Shown here: piece after piece, positions 42,179 through 51,194 of the stretch
Position numbering within the stretch: the stretch's first letter is position 1
Layout of the letters: each line of letters starts with the position of its first letter
NCBI GenBank assembly: GCA_016235425.1
Contig: JACRLC010000017.1
Span: 1 to 64,000 of the forward strand
Source of the DNA: Chloroflexota bacterium
Lineage (GTDB): Bacteria > Chloroflexota > Anaerolineae > Anaerolineales > Villigracilaceae
DNA: 64,000 nucleotides
Direction: 5' to 3'
Made by a program: the position numbers and the translations under genes
Notes under the pieces: generated by a model
Seen by the model: the letters and a program-made list of their open reading frames with translations, nothing else
Databases searched by the model: none
What the model was told of the DNA's origin: nothing

Positions 42179-43414
42179 TTATTCCACGTGCATAGCAACC
42201 AGCGTCACGTCATCATCCTGCTTCGAGCCGTTTTGGTAATGCTTGAGTGTATCGAGCAGTTCGTCACAGACTTGTTGCGCTGTCAGGTTGGTGAAGCGGC
42301 ACAAGGTCTGTTTGATGCGTTCCAATCCGAAGGCTTCGCCGTTGGGGTCGCGGCAGTCGGTCATACCATCGGTGAAAAGAAGCAGGGTTGAGCCGGAGGG
42401 CAGGGTGATCGTGCGTTCGTCCAGTGTGATCGCATCCCAAAGTCCGATTGCCATGCCGGGGCTGTAAGGGATGCGTTCCACATTTCCATCGGCAGATAGA
42501 ACCAGCGGCGGTTCGTGGCCTGCACGGGCATATGTGAACTCGCGCGCCCGACGATCAAGGATGCCATACAAGACAGTGACAAATTGCGTTGACTTCTGCA
42601 AGCGCGTGACGTGACGGTTGACCAGTCCCATCACTTCGCCGGGGGTGAGACCGATATCCGCCTCAGCCATGATGAGGGCATGGGCGCGCGCCATGAACAA
42701 CGCGGACGGGACGCCTTTATCGGCCACGTCACCGATCAGTACGCCGATACGATTACCGTCCAACTCAAAGACATCGTAAAAATCGCCGCCAACCTGGCGG
42801 GCGGGAAGAATGCGCGCGCCGAAGTCGTAGCCTTTTACCTTTGGAAGCGAATCAGGCAAAATGCTGATTTGAATTTCCGCGGCGACCTGCAATTCGCGTT
42901 CGAGTCTTTCCTTTTCGATCAGTTGCGCCTGCGCGGCTTTCAGTTCATCGTAGGCAATCTGAAGCTGGCGATTTTTCTCGGTCAGGTTATGGAAAGTTTG
43001 TGTGTTGGTCGCGTCGAGGCGCTGGCTGAGGACGCGCATCATGGACGAGGAAAGCGCGGGGTAGCGCTTGGTGATGTCCATAAATTGGGTGCGGCTCATG
43101 GAAAGAAGCACCACCGGTCCGCGCGCCCGCACACTGGCAGTGCGATGCCCGCCTGGAACGATCAAGCTCATTTCGCCGAGATATTCACCCGAACGCAAAA
43201 CGTTGAGGAGTAGTTCATCGGGTTTTCCCTCCCCCATCAACACGTCAAGTTCGCCATCCACTACCACATAAAGATGTTCACCGGGGTCGCCTTCGCGAAA
43301 GAGAATTTCCCCTGCCTGCATCTCTTTTACATCCAGCGCGGCGACGAGTCTGTCCAGTTCCTCCACGGGGAGGTCGGAAAATAATGGGATTTTTGCAAGC
43401 AGGTTGACGGTCAT
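42179..43414 (-). CDS. Cyclic-nucleotide-binding PP2C (SpoIIE/RsbU-type) phosphatase
   Basis: 411 residues. An N-terminal cyclic-nucleotide-binding domain (about 1-125: GEILFREGDPGEHLYVVVDGEL, GEYLGEMSL, RTASVRA) is joined by a coiled-coil helix (about 135-175) to a SpoIIE-type phosphatase domain (about 185-410: RQVGGDFYDVFELDG, VLIGDVADKGVPSALFMA, TVLYGILD, AGHEPPL, LLLFTDGMTDCRD, DDDVTLVAM). The metal-binding Asp residues are present. Such proteins dephosphorylate anti-sigma-factor antagonists in partner-switching. The STAS-like protein at 44862 is a possible but unproven partner. Confidence 0.93.
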   Translation of the reverse strand: MTVNLLAKIPLFSDLPVEELDRLVAALDVKEMQAGEILFREGDPGEHLYVVVDGELDVLMGEGKPDELLLNVLRSGEYLGEMSLIVPGGHRTASVRARGPVVLLSMSRTQFMDITKRYPALSSSMMRVLSQRLDATNTQTFHNLTEKNRQLQIAYDELKAAQAQLIEKERLERELQVAAEIQISILPDSLPKVKGYDFGARILPARQVGGDFYDVFELDGNRIGVLIGDVADKGVPSALFMARAHALIMAEADIGLTPGEVMGLVNRHVTRLQKSTQFVTVLYGILDRRAREFTYARAGHEPPLVLSADGNVERIPYSPGMAIGLWDAITLDERTITLPSGSTLLLFTDGMTDCRDPNGEAFGLERIKQTLCRFTNLTAQQVCDELLDTLKHYQNGSKQDDDVTLVAMHVE

Positions 43415-43509
43415 GATGGAAGCGCCTCGTAAGATGTAAGGCCGGCGAATCCCCTCGCGTCCAAATCTTCGGTTAAACCGTTAAAGTCCATAAAAGCTCC
43501 TTGAAAAAA

Positions 43510-44154
43510 TCAACTTTTCGATAAATCCATCTCTTCCTTGCCCGCGAGTTTTTCCTGAATCCTTTGAACGACGGTTTCCAAATGTCCTGGATGGTGGACA
43601 AAATCCAGATCATCCGAGCGAAGGGTAAGGACGGGACAAAGGTCGAATGCGGCCAGCCATTCGTCGTAAAACGAATCAAGCAGGGAAAGATATTCCGCAG
43701 AGATGCCGGTTTCCATGTTGCGGGCGCGCTTGCGAATGCGATCCATCAAAACGTTCACGGGGGCTTTGAGATAGATCAGCAAATCGGGCCGCGGTAAACC
43801 ATTGATAATCAGTTCAAAGAGGTTTCGATAGGCAAGATAATCACGCTCCGCAAGGTTGCCCATGTGATGAAGCGCGCGGGCAAAGATGTGCGCATCTTCG
43901 TAAATGCTTCTATCGAGGATGGCGGAACGCGCGTCGTGTGAGGCCTCAAGATATTGTTCGGCGCGATGCCCAAGAAAAAAGATTTGCAAATGAAAAGACC
44001 AGGCATGCATGTCAGTATAAAAATCCGAGAGGTAGGGATTATCAGCCACCGATTCATACCCCGTCCACCAGCCCAGCCGCGAACCAATGCGCTCCGTCAG
44101 CGACGTTTTTCCCGCACCAATATTGCCTGCCACAAGCACCAAATGTTTTGCCAT
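43510..44154 (-). CDS. Deoxynucleoside kinase
   Basis: 214 residues. P-loop VAGNIGAGKTS (8-18), W-rich region YESVADNPYLSDFY, FFLGHRAEQY, the DRS motif in ILDRSIYEDAHIFA, and the LID RIRKRARNMETGISAEYL match the dCK/dGK family that phosphorylates deoxynucleosides for salvage. Length is normal for the bacterial members. Which base it prefers is not clear. The start follows CGGAGAGATTTTC. Single gene. Confidence 0.92.
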   Translation of the reverse strand: MAKHLVLVAGNIGAGKTSLTERIGSRLGWWTGYESVADNPYLSDFYTDMHAWSFHLQIFFLGHRAEQYLEASHDARSAILDRSIYEDAHIFARALHHMGNLAERDYLAYRNLFELIINGLPRPDLLIYLKAPVNVLMDRIRKRARNMETGISAEYLSLLDSFYDEWLAAFDLCPVLTLRSDDLDFVHHPGHLETVVQRIQEKLAGKEEMDLSKS

Positions 44155-44199
44155 GAAAATCTCTCCGAAGTTTTTTTCTGCCGCTTGTTACATGAATTA

Positions 44200-44292
44200 C
44201 TAACTGATGTTACGCACCGTCCCGAAGGTTTGAGTGGAAAGCCAGCCTGAATTATGGGAACCTTCGGGACGTTTGCGTAAAGTGAGTTACTA
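44200..44292. repeat. About 30-bp imperfect inverted repeat
   Basis: CGTCCCGAAGGTT and AACCTTCGGGACG are exact inverses, extended outward by TTACGCA/TGCGTAA-like and AACT/AGTT segments, around a 33-base loop. GCGTAA(A/G)GTGAGTTA recurs at about 33456-33471. The gap 44155-44446 contains nothing else coding. Confidence 0.7.
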
Positions 44293-44416
44293 AACTTGTT
44301 GGCAAAATTCCGAGTAAAAATGATGATTCCAGTTTAGTTGTTTAGCGACACTATGTAGTATAGCAGAAAAGGGATTGCCAAACAATTTTGCAAAAAGAAA
44401 ACTCGTGCTTTGCGTG

Positions 44417-44422
44417 TATAAT
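44417..44422 (+). promoter_or_regulatory. -10 box of the membrane protein gene at 44447
   Basis: TATAAT followed by a 24-base interval with CCAGGAGAAC before the ATG. No clear -35. Confidence 0.45.
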
Positions 44423-44446
44423 TTTCGCCAGGAGAACAATACACTC

Positions 44447-44848
44447 ATGAAAATCCGCGACGCCTCCGGCTGGACGATGTTTATCTTCGGAATTCTTGCG
44501 TTCCTTCTCGGACTTTTGGGCCTGATCCGCCCCGAATTGGTTTTATCCCTCCTCGGCTTTGAAGTGGTTGACCGCGCCCAGCGCGCCGCGAGCGATTACA
44601 CCATCGTCTTCATGACGGCCTCTTCCATGGCTTCCTTCAATATGGGAGCTTATTACGTGCTGGCGGCATGGAATGATTTGAAGAAATTTTACAGATGGAC
44701 TGTGCCGTTCCGCATGGTCACATTCGCAGTGTTTACAAGCATTACTTTGATGGGCATTGCGCCCATGCGTTTTCTCGGTGTGGGAGTTTGGGAACTTGCC
44801 GGCGCAGTCGCCACAGGATACGCCCTGTATTCTGAAAACCGCAAGTAG
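44447..44848 (+). CDS. Small membrane protein of unknown function
   Basis: 133 residues with four hydrophobic helices (about 8-32, 48-70, 82-105, 110-128). The sequence begins MKIRDASGWTMFIFGILAFLLG. No family recognised. Start ATG 44447 is chosen for the CAGGAGAAC site upstream; the longer frame from 44375 would cover the promoter. Thirteen bases separate it from the STAS-like gene, so they are likely co-transcribed. Confidence 0.7.
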   Translation: MKIRDASGWTMFIFGILAFLLGLLGLIRPELVLSLLGFEVVDRAQRAASDYTIVFMTASSMASFNMGAYYVLAAWNDLKKFYRWTVPFRMVTFAVFTSITLMGIAPMRFLGVGVWELAGAVATGYALYSENRK

Positions 44849-44861
44849 ATAGGAAAAAGAA

Positions 44862-45224
44862 ATGCGCTCCAGGTGGATCGAATACAAAGGCAAAAAGATC
44901 TTCTATCAGGATTTCTCCGATCTGTTCTTCAACACCCAGGCTGTGAAGCAGGAGCTTGTGGAAGTCCAGTCCATCGTGATCAATGAACCGAACGATTCCG
45001 TTTTGGTGATGTCCAATTTTCAGGATACGGAAATTGGAAGTGAACTGATGCCCATCCTGAACGCGGCCTCGAAGATGACCAAGGATCACGTCCACAAAAC
45101 TGCGGTATTGGGCGTGACCGGCATCAAGCGCACACTCGGCGATCTGCTTTCCCGCCTGACGGGCCAGCCTTTGATGTATTTCGATACAGAAGAGGAAGCC
45201 AAGGAATGGCTGGTAAAAGAGTAG
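44862..45224 (+). CDS. STAS/SpoIIAA-like protein
   Basis: 120 residues, no signal or membrane segment. RSRWIEYKGKKIFYQDFSDL, SVLVMSNFQDTEIGSELM, TAVLGVTGIKRTLGDLLSRLTG and YFDTEEEAKEWLVKE give the alpha/beta alternation and the C-terminal helix seen in SpoIIAA-like STAS domains, which bind lipids or act as anti-anti-sigma factors. No conserved phosphorylatable Ser context is obvious. Function unknown. It follows the small membrane protein gene. Confidence 0.6.
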   Translation: MRSRWIEYKGKKIFYQDFSDLFFNTQAVKQELVEVQSIVINEPNDSVLVMSNFQDTEIGSELMPILNAASKMTKDHVHKTAVLGVTGIKRTLGDLLSRLTGQPLMYFDTEEEAKEWLVKE

Positions 45225-45395
45225 AGTAACCTGCCATTCGGCCTGAGCGTCCTTCGACAGGGTTTCGACAACGTTTCAATGAACTCAACGCGGCGGCTCA
45301 ACCTGCCAGCTCAGTACAGATTCGATTGGTGAGGTCAATTATTAGGGAGGAAAGCTGAGGAAAGAGAGTTTAGTTTTTGCTACGGAAATCCATAG
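45225..45395. other. Intergenic stretch with a degenerate CTGAGC...TTCGAC repeat
   Basis: CCTGAGCGTCCTTCGACAGGGTTTCGAC at about 45242-45269 resembles the palindromic family at 9324-9363. The rest shows no coding signal up to the promoter at 45396. Confidence 0.4.
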
Positions 45396-45424
45396 TTGAC
45401 TTTTACAAAGAATTTCTGTATAGT
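45396..45424 (+). promoter_or_regulatory. Promoter of the secreted protease locus
   Basis: TTGACT (45396-45401), 17 bases, TATAGT (45419-45424). The leader is about 85 bases and ends with AAGGAGGG before the ATG at 45516. Confidence 0.75.
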
Positions 45425-45515
45425 ATTAACAGTAATCCAAACATCTTCTCGGGATACAGAAAAAAGCAAAAACATACAAGAGAAGTTTTCATTCCTACCC
45501 AATAAGGAGGGTAAT

Positions 45516-47207
45516 ATGTATCACCTGCGCCGCTTACCCATATTTACATTGATATTGATCTTGCTGATGGCCTTTTCACCATTAGGGCCAAGCATACAAA
45601 ATGAGAATGATCCGGATCTCGGCGATGCGGAAACATACGCAAAACTTAATGGGGTGAGTGTCGAGGAAGCTCTTCGCAGATTCCATATTCAAGATATTGC
45701 TGGCGATTTGGATGCTGAATTAAGTGTGAAAGAGGCAGAGACTTTTGCCGGGCTTTGGATTGAGCATACCCCTAAATTCAAAGTTGTTGTGTTGTTTACC
45801 CAGGATGGCGAGAAAAGCATTGGGTCATATTTGACAGAAGAATTGGTTGCTATCGTTGATGTGCAGCCTGCCAAAATATCCCTCGTAGAACTTCAGTATG
45901 CTCAAAAAGAAACTTTATCTTCCCTTTGGAATATGGAAATACCTGTAGAGTCGGAAATAAACGTATATGAAAACAACATCAAGATATTTGTAACCCAGGC
46001 GGATAGGATGCGCCTTGATGATGCTTTGCAAGATAAGCTGCTTACTATCCCGGATTATATAAAAATAATCACGGTTCCAGAACTGGGGAAAACTGAGGTT
46101 AACATACATGGGGGACTTGGTTTGAATCCATGTACTAGCGCTTTTTCTGTAGAGAATTCTCAAGGAGTGAGAGGCGTTACGACAGCTGCTCATTGTAGTC
46201 AATCTTATTCTTTGTCTTATAATGGAATATATTTACCTCTCCAATCCTGGATAAAAAGTACTAGTTATGATGTCAGTTGGTACACCACACCCGGATTGAC
46301 TATAACAAATCAAATACAGGTCGCTACCACTGGTACCCTCCGCAGAATTAACGCGACGAAATCCAGAGATTCTCAAGCAATTGGTGGATATGTTTGCAAG
46401 TAAGGGGTGGTTAGTGGTTATACGTGCGGTTACATCAGATCTAAATCTTATTCTTCGCCAGGTGTTGATTATCCGTCACCTACTTTTATAATTGTGGATA
46501 ATACCGCTGGCTATGGCGACCTTTCTTCTCCCGGGGACAGTGGCAGTCCATGGTTTAACGGCAATACTGCATATGGAATACATCATGGTACGCCTGCAGG
46601 AGATTCAAATGACGCGGTTTACATGGCGGTCAACTATGTAGGCGGACTTGGCGTGAGTGTAGTGTTAGCTCCTGTCTTTGCGGATGTTCCATGGGACTAC
46701 TGGGCCTGGCAGGATATCGAGCGCTTGTATAACTCCGGCGTCACAGGTGGATGCTCAACCAATCCAATGTATTATTGCCCGGATAATAGTGTGACACGCG
46801 CTCAGATGGCGGTCTTCCTGTTGAAAGGCAAATATGGCTCAACTTATACCCCGCCTGCTGTGGGAAGCAGTACAGGTTTCAATGATGTAGCAACGAATTA
46901 CTGGGCGGCGGCCTGGATCAAGCAATTGGCGGCTGAGGGAATTACTTCCGGGTGTTCATGGAGTCCGCCGCTTTACTGTCCAGAATCAACTACAACCCAT
47001 GCCCAGATGGCGATCTTCCTATTGAAGTCTAAACATGGCTCTGCTTATACTCCACCTGCCGTGGGAAACGCGGTAATAAGGAGGCAGCAATTGCTCCGAC
47101 GCTTGAAACTACTGCTGTATCATCAAATACCCCTTCACTTGGCGCTCACTTTCCCCAAACAAATATTCTACTTGGTAACACGGACTTACTGGTCAGGGGC
47201 GAATTAA
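45516..47207 (+). pseudogene. Secreted S1-type serine protease with SLH repeats, interrupted by an in-frame TAA
   Basis: A signal peptide (about 1-24), a pro-region, then a chymotrypsin-like domain resembling streptogrisin/alpha-lytic proteases: His in TTAAHC, Asp in SYDVSW, Ser in SPGDSGSPWF. A TAA at 46401-46403 lies in the segment VCK-stop-GVVSGYTCGYI. The family usually reads VCKSG...TG..CG, so the lost codon is probably Ser (TCA to TAA). The frame resumes at once with no shift. Two SLH-like modules (FADVPWDYWAWQDIERLYNSG, FNDVATNYWAAAWIKQLA) follow, and a third appears cut off at about 47070, where the frame runs into unrelated sequence of the next gene. Promoter and ribosome-binding site are intact. 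A sequencing error is the alternative to decay. Confidence 0.75.
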
Positions 47208-47497
47208 CGCTTGATAATGGCTGTTTACGAGTGAGTGAAACGAACACATTGCATGAAGACAGTTTTTTGCTCATCTGGGATTCAACCTTTTCAAGTCGCA
47301 CAGAGCAGGGGGTTGTACATGTTATTGATAGCAGCACAGGTGAGGTGCTTGCAAGAGTAGGCGACTATGTAGAAGTTGGCGGCGGTGTCGCTTCAATAGC
47401 AGAGGTAGAGTGGGCTTTGAAAGAACCGATTCCAAAAGAATGCCTTGGGCCGTATTGGCTTGTTGGGGAGTATATAAAGCAAATTGACAGGCCGTGA
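47069..47497 (+). pseudogene. 5'-truncated copy of the lipoprotein gene at 47638
   Basis: In frame 2 the sequence APTLETTAVSSNTPS... continues to GELTLDNGCLRV and on to YWLVGEYIKQIDRP, closely paralleling the intact neighbour (GELVLNNGCLRV ... YWLVGEWIRKIDRP). No start codon or lipoprotein signal is present. Upstream the frame is closed by a TAA at 47030-47032. Its 5' part seems to have been replaced by the SLH end of the protease gene in another frame. A GTG at 47231 could give an 88-residue product, but this lacks the signal. Confidence 0.65.
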
Positions 47498-47637
47498 AGC
47501 TTGTATTTTGGTAGAAGCCGTAGAAACAAAATAACCTATAAGACTTCCGAGGTCTTTGAGACACATGCGCCTCGCTCCATTCCAATGGCGGGCTTATTGG
47601 TAAGGGTGCTTAGTCTGCCTTAATGAGGAAATGCAAC

Positions 47638-48090
47638 ATGTGGAAACATACATTATCATTCATAATTGTTTGCATAATGATAACTGCCTGTGCAAATCAG
47701 GTCACAAGCGCTCCCGCAACCACTCCCACAAGTCGTTCATCGCTTGTAACTTCTTTTCCACAAATAATAAACACTCCACCTGCTTATCTGGAAGCGCGGT
47801 TTACAGGCGAATTAGTACTTAATAATGGCTGCCTGCGAGTAAAAGACTCTGATGGATTTAGCGTTTTACTTATTTGGCGTCCAGGCTTTTCAACCCGCAC
47901 AGAACAAGGGGTTGTACAAATTGTTGATAGCACAGGCCAGGTGACGGCAAGCGTGGGAGATTTTGTGGAGGTTGGCGGGGGATTTGACTCAAATCCAACA
48001 TCATATGGTTTGGCAGAACCACTGCCAAAGGATTGCCCCGGCTCTTATTGGCTTGTTGGGGAATGGATTAGGAAAATCGACAGACCATGA
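47638..48090 (+). CDS. Lipoprotein of unknown function, duplicated locally
   Basis: 150 residues from the ATG at 47638 (GAGGA upstream); an ATG five codons earlier is also possible. The signal peptide ends at the lipobox MITAC, followed by a Thr/Ser/Pro linker and a beta-rich domain (ELVLNNGCLRVKDSDGFSVLLIW, RTEQGVVQIVDSTGQV, SVGDFVEVGGG, YWLVGEWIRKI). No family recognised. The truncated copy just upstream indicates a tandem duplication. Confidence 0.7.
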   Translation: MWKHTLSFIIVCIMITACANQVTSAPATTPTSRSSLVTSFPQIINTPPAYLEARFTGELVLNNGCLRVKDSDGFSVLLIWRPGFSTRTEQGVVQIVDSTGQVTASVGDFVEVGGGFDSNPTSYGLAEPLPKDCPGSYWLVGEWIRKIDRP

Positions 48091-48118
48091 CACTTTATAT
48101 TTAGATGGAAATTGTGCA

Positions 48119-48157
48119 AACAAAAGTCTCCTGCCCGCGACAGGAGATTTTTGTTCG
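48119..48157 (+). terminator. Terminator after the lipoprotein gene
   Basis: AACAAAAGTCTCCTG pairs with CAGGAGATTTTTGTT around CCCGCGA (one G-T pair). Confidence 0.8.
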
Positions 48158-48159
48158 CG

Positions 48160-48195
48160 GGGTTGGACGCTTCGACGCGCTCAGCGCGAAGTAAC
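48160..48195. repeat. Degenerate CTTCGACGCGCTCAGCGCG repeat
   Basis: GGACGCTTCGACGCGCTCAGCGCGAAG is another member of the TTCGAC...CTCAG palindromic family (compare 9324-9363), lying between two terminators. Confidence 0.45.
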
Positions 48196-48200
48196 CTAAT

Positions 48201-48239
48201 GAAAAACGCTCTCGTCAGTAAGCGAAAGCGTTTTTTTAT
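48201..48239. terminator. Terminator of the ABC-2 exporter operon (bidirectional)
   Basis: AAAAACGCTCTCG and CGAAAGCGTTTTT pair over 12 of 13 bases around TCAGTAAG. A and T runs on both sides suit the convergent genes. Confidence 0.75.
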
Positions 48240-49039
48240 CACACCGTTTCCAATGAGCCGCGCCGCTTGGCAACAACTTCAAACCAGTGGAACATGAAGT
48301 AGCCAAGTGTGCCGTAGACAAAACCAATGCCCAATTCGGTCAACAACATCGGGCCGATCTCGGCCAGTCCCTGCCCGGCGACCAATGCCCGCGAAGCCGC
48401 GATGCCGCGCGTCAATGGCAGGATTTGCGAGAGGGCCTGCATCCAGGCAGGAAGCTTGTCAATGGCGACGTTCGCACCCGAGAAAATCAGCAGCAGAAAA
48501 TAGACCGTGTTATTCACAAACATCACGTTGGATGTTATCAGGCTTAGGCAACCCATCAACAGGCCGAGGGCGCAGGTGCTTAATGTTGTGACAAGGATCG
48601 TCAACCCAAGCGCGGGCAAATTTGTGTGCGAGAGATCCAGCCCGAGGAGAGTCACACCCCAAATGAAGGCAATGACGACGCCAATCGTCCCGTCAATGAC
48701 GTGCATGAAGGCGCGGCCAAAGAACAGCATCACGCGGTTGGCGGGGGTGCCGAAGAGATAAGGCAAAGTTCCTGCCCAGCGGTCGCCGCCCACGCTCATG
48801 GTCACGCCGAAAATCCCGCTGACCGCGGTAATTTGCACCGCGTTGCCGATCACGTAAAAATCGACATTGTTGCTATTCGTGGCGTACGTTCCGAGAAAGA
48901 CAAAGAACAACATTTGCGCCAGCGGCATGACGATCTTGGAGGCCGCATAAGTAACCGGTCTCAGCCATGCGAACAGGGCAATATAGGAGAGCATCGTCCC
49001 CTGCCAAAAGAGACGCAGGTTTTTGGTTAATACATTCAT
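48239..49039 (-). CDS. ABC-2 type exporter permease (second subunit)
   Basis: 266 residues from the ATG at 49037-49039, with GAGGATGAT upstream. Six membrane helices in the ABC-2 pattern (LARPVTYAASKIVMPLAQM-like start, GDRWAGTLPYLFGTPANRVMLFFGRA, LLMGCLSLITSNVMFVNNTVYFLLLIFSGANV). GDRWAGTL...P is the usual ABC-2 motif. With the paralogous permease at 49152 it forms a heterodimer served by the ATPase at 49946. Substrate unknown: drugs, antibiotics or lipids are typical. Confidence 0.87.
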   Translation of the reverse strand: MNVLTKNLRLFWQGTMLSYIALFAWLRPVTYAASKIVMPLAQMLFFVFLGTYATNSNNVDFYVIGNAVQITAVSGIFGVTMSVGGDRWAGTLPYLFGTPANRVMLFFGRAFMHVIDGTIGVVIAFIWGVTLLGLDLSHTNLPALGLTILVTTLSTCALGLLMGCLSLITSNVMFVNNTVYFLLLIFSGANVAIDKLPAWMQALSQILPLTRGIAASRALVAGQGLAEIGPMLLTELGIGFVYGTLGYFMFHWFEVVAKRRGSLETV

Positions 49040-49079
49040 ATCATCCTCATTCCCATACCAGTGTAACAACAAATAATCC

Positions 49080-49147
49080 AAGTGGAGATTGCTTCGACGG
49101 ACCCCGAAAGATCATCGGGGCAGGCGAGCGCCGTCTCGCAATGACAT
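49080..49147. repeat. GATTGCTTCGACGG...CTCGCAATGACA repeat
   Basis: GAGATTGCTTCGACGG and GCCGTCTCGCAATGACA form the ends of a repeat whose middle contains CCCCGATGATCTTTCGGGG-like inverted sequence. It lies in the gap between the two permease genes, inside an operon. Confidence 0.65.
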
Positions 49148-49151
49148 AAAA

Positions 49152-49949
49152 CTATTCCGTATCCAGCGTGGCATCCACGCGAACCTTGTAAAGCATGAAC
49201 TTGAACAGGCGGCTGGCGATGAACAAATCCACGATGCTGAAGACCAGCATCAAGCCCCAGGCAAAGAAAGTCTCCTCCAGCGGTGCCGCGCCGGTGGTTG
49301 TACCATGCAAGGCAATCGCCGCCCAATATGGAGGCAGGACATAACTGATTGGCACCGTCCAAAATGGCAACAATGCAATCGGGAACAGGAACCCGGCCAA
49401 AATGTAAACCGGGAATTCCAGGGCATTTTGCCATTGCTGAACGCCGCGATACATGACGAAGATTGGAGCGATGATCAGCCCAAAGCTCACGAAAGCGAAC
49501 ACGGTCAGAAGCACGGACGCGATGAACATCAAGGGCTGGTCAACGTGGAGAGAATAACCAAAGAACAACGCCGCCAGCGCATAAGAGACAACCATCGAAA
49601 GCAGGGATTGCGCCACGCTGGCGAGGTTCTTGCCGAATACGATCACCTCAAACGGTGTCGGCACACCCACAAGCGTTTCCAGCGTTCCACTCCAGCGTTC
49701 CACATTGATGCTGTTGCCCGAAACAAACAGCAGGCTGCTCCACAAGCCGGTCAGCCCGCTTCCGACCACCACGAACATGGCATAATCCGTCCCCTTCTCC
49801 TTCAGCATGAACAGGGCCAAAATGGCGATGAGCATCGGCTGAATGAGTACGGCAAACACGATAAAGCTATCGTTCAGTTGGTGGCGCACAGTCATCTCGG
49901 CCACCGTCAACGTGACGCGCCAGTATTTGATGATGTTTCGGATATTCAT
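49152..49949 (-). CDS. ABC-2 type exporter permease (first subunit)
   Basis: 265 residues with six membrane helices. WSGTLETLVGVPTPFEVIVFGKNLA is the ABC-2 motif, and VYILAGFLFPIALLPFWTVPISYVLPPYWA the C-terminal helix pair. The start overlaps the stop of the ATPase gene by four bases. Paralogous to the permease at 48239. The short gap to it holds a repeat element. Confidence 0.88.
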   Translation of the reverse strand: MNIRNIIKYWRVTLTVAEMTVRHQLNDSFIVFAVLIQPMLIAILALFMLKEKGTDYAMFVVVGSGLTGLWSSLLFVSGNSINVERWSGTLETLVGVPTPFEVIVFGKNLASVAQSLLSMVVSYALAALFFGYSLHVDQPLMFIASVLLTVFAFVSFGLIIAPIFVMYRGVQQWQNALEFPVYILAGFLFPIALLPFWTVPISYVLPPYWAAIALHGTTTGAAPLEETFFAWGLMLVFSIVDLFIASRLFKFMLYKVRVDATLDTE

Positions 49950-50917
49950 ACCTTGCCTCCCACGAGGCGGACGTAGGCATCTTCAAGCGTTGGTTCGCGG
50001 ACGATGACCCGCCCCACGCGTTGACCGTCGAGGGCCGCCATTAAATCAGGCACTGCCTCCGCCCCGCGCTCCGTCTGCACTTTCAGCAGTTGACGCTGAT
50101 CCTGATCTTCGACAGACACCGCGTCAACGAAGGGCAATGCGCGAATCCCATTCAACACTTCCTCCGGTGCGCCGAAGGTTTCCATCTCAACGATGGAAAG
50201 ATCGCTCACGTGCTTCTTCAATCCACCTGGGGTATCCAACGCAACGGTGCATCCCTTGTCAATGACGGCGATGCGATCGCATAAAGCGTCGGCTTCGAAC
50301 ATATAGTGCGTGGTCAACAAAATGGTCTTCTTCTCGGTTTGCAGGTCGAGGATCACCTGCCGAAATTCGCGCGCGCCGACCGGATCGAGGCCGATGGTGG
50401 GTTCATCGAGGAAGAGCACTTCGGGATCGTGCAAAAGCGTACGCGCAACGTGCAGGCGTTGTTTCATGCCGCGCGAATAGCCTTCCACGCGTTCGTTGCC
50501 GCGTCCTTTCAAGCCGACCATTTCGAGCAAATAGGGGATGCGCTTCTTTGAAACTTCCGGGTCAGCGCCATACAGGCTGGCGAAATAACGCAAGTTGTCC
50601 TCAGCGGATAGACGCCAGTACAGGCCGCGCTCACCTCCGAAGATGAAGCCGATGCGTTTGCGTACTTCGTTGGCCTGCTTCACCACATCGAATCCCATGA
50701 TGGAAATGTTTCCGGCGGTCGGGATCAGCAAGGTGGCAAGCATCTTGACCGTCGTCGTCTTGCCCGCGCCGTTTGGGCCGAGCAAGCCAAAAAGTTCACC
50801 CTTCTCCACCGAGAAGGAGATGTCATCCACCGCGACGACTTCCTTGATACTGCGTTTGAAGACGCCGATGGCCGCGCGGTAGACGCGCTTCAGATGATTG
50901 ACTTCAATTGCGTTCAT
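49946..50917 (-). CDS. ABC-2 type exporter ATP-binding protein (DrrA/NatA-like)
   Basis: 323 residues. Walker A GLLGPNGAGKTTT (44-56), Q-loop region FIFGGERGLYWRLSAEDNLRYFA, signature YSRGMKQRLHVARTL, Walker B VLFLDEPTIGLD, switch His in LLTTHYMFEA. A C-terminal domain of about 90 residues follows (VEMETFGAPEEVLNGIRALP...), as in DrrA-type exporters. The signature has SRGMKQ instead of SGGQ, which is common in this subfamily. First gene of the exporter operon. Confidence 0.94.
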   Translation of the reverse strand: MNAIEVNHLKRVYRAAIGVFKRSIKEVVAVDDISFSVEKGELFGLLGPNGAGKTTTVKMLATLLIPTAGNISIMGFDVVKQANEVRKRIGFIFGGERGLYWRLSAEDNLRYFASLYGADPEVSKKRIPYLLEMVGLKGRGNERVEGYSRGMKQRLHVARTLLHDPEVLFLDEPTIGLDPVGAREFRQVILDLQTEKKTILLTTHYMFEADALCDRIAVIDKGCTVALDTPGGLKKHVSDLSIVEMETFGAPEEVLNGIRALPFVDAVSVEDQDQRQLLKVQTERGAEAVPDLMAALDGQRVGRVIVREPTLEDAYVRLVGGKV

Positions 50918-51194
50918 GTGATTCCTTTTCTAAAGTTTTATTCTTAGAACAATTGTACACGAAACGAAAGAGCAATACTAGATGGGTTTTACCATATCCC
51001 AAAATTTGGGCGGACGGCTGTGCGGAATTTTTCAGCGGTGGGAATGTTTGGGTTGGCGCGGCAGGATGAGGGGCGATTCGAAGCGCCCTGGTCATTCTGG
51101 TAGGAAACTTGTAGGGGGATCGCCCGTCTGTGAATTGCGGAAGTTTAGGTACAATTGTCATCTGCTTTGAGATTGAAAGGAGAAATAACACATA
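50918..51194. other. Divergent intergenic region
   Basis: 277 bases between the exporter operon and the NBR1-Ig lipoprotein gene. A GGGCG/CGCCC hairpin lies at about 51071-51088, and a TACAAT at 51150-51155 could be the -10 box of the lipoprotein gene. No conserved gene is seen; the reading frames here are shadows. Confidence 0.35.

Noticed and set aside
45516-47207. In-frame TAA in the protease as recoding
   Set aside because: TAA is not used for Sec or Pyl, the lost residue is a structural Ser rather than a redox Cys, and the 3' part of the gene is also damaged; decay or sequencing error is simpler.
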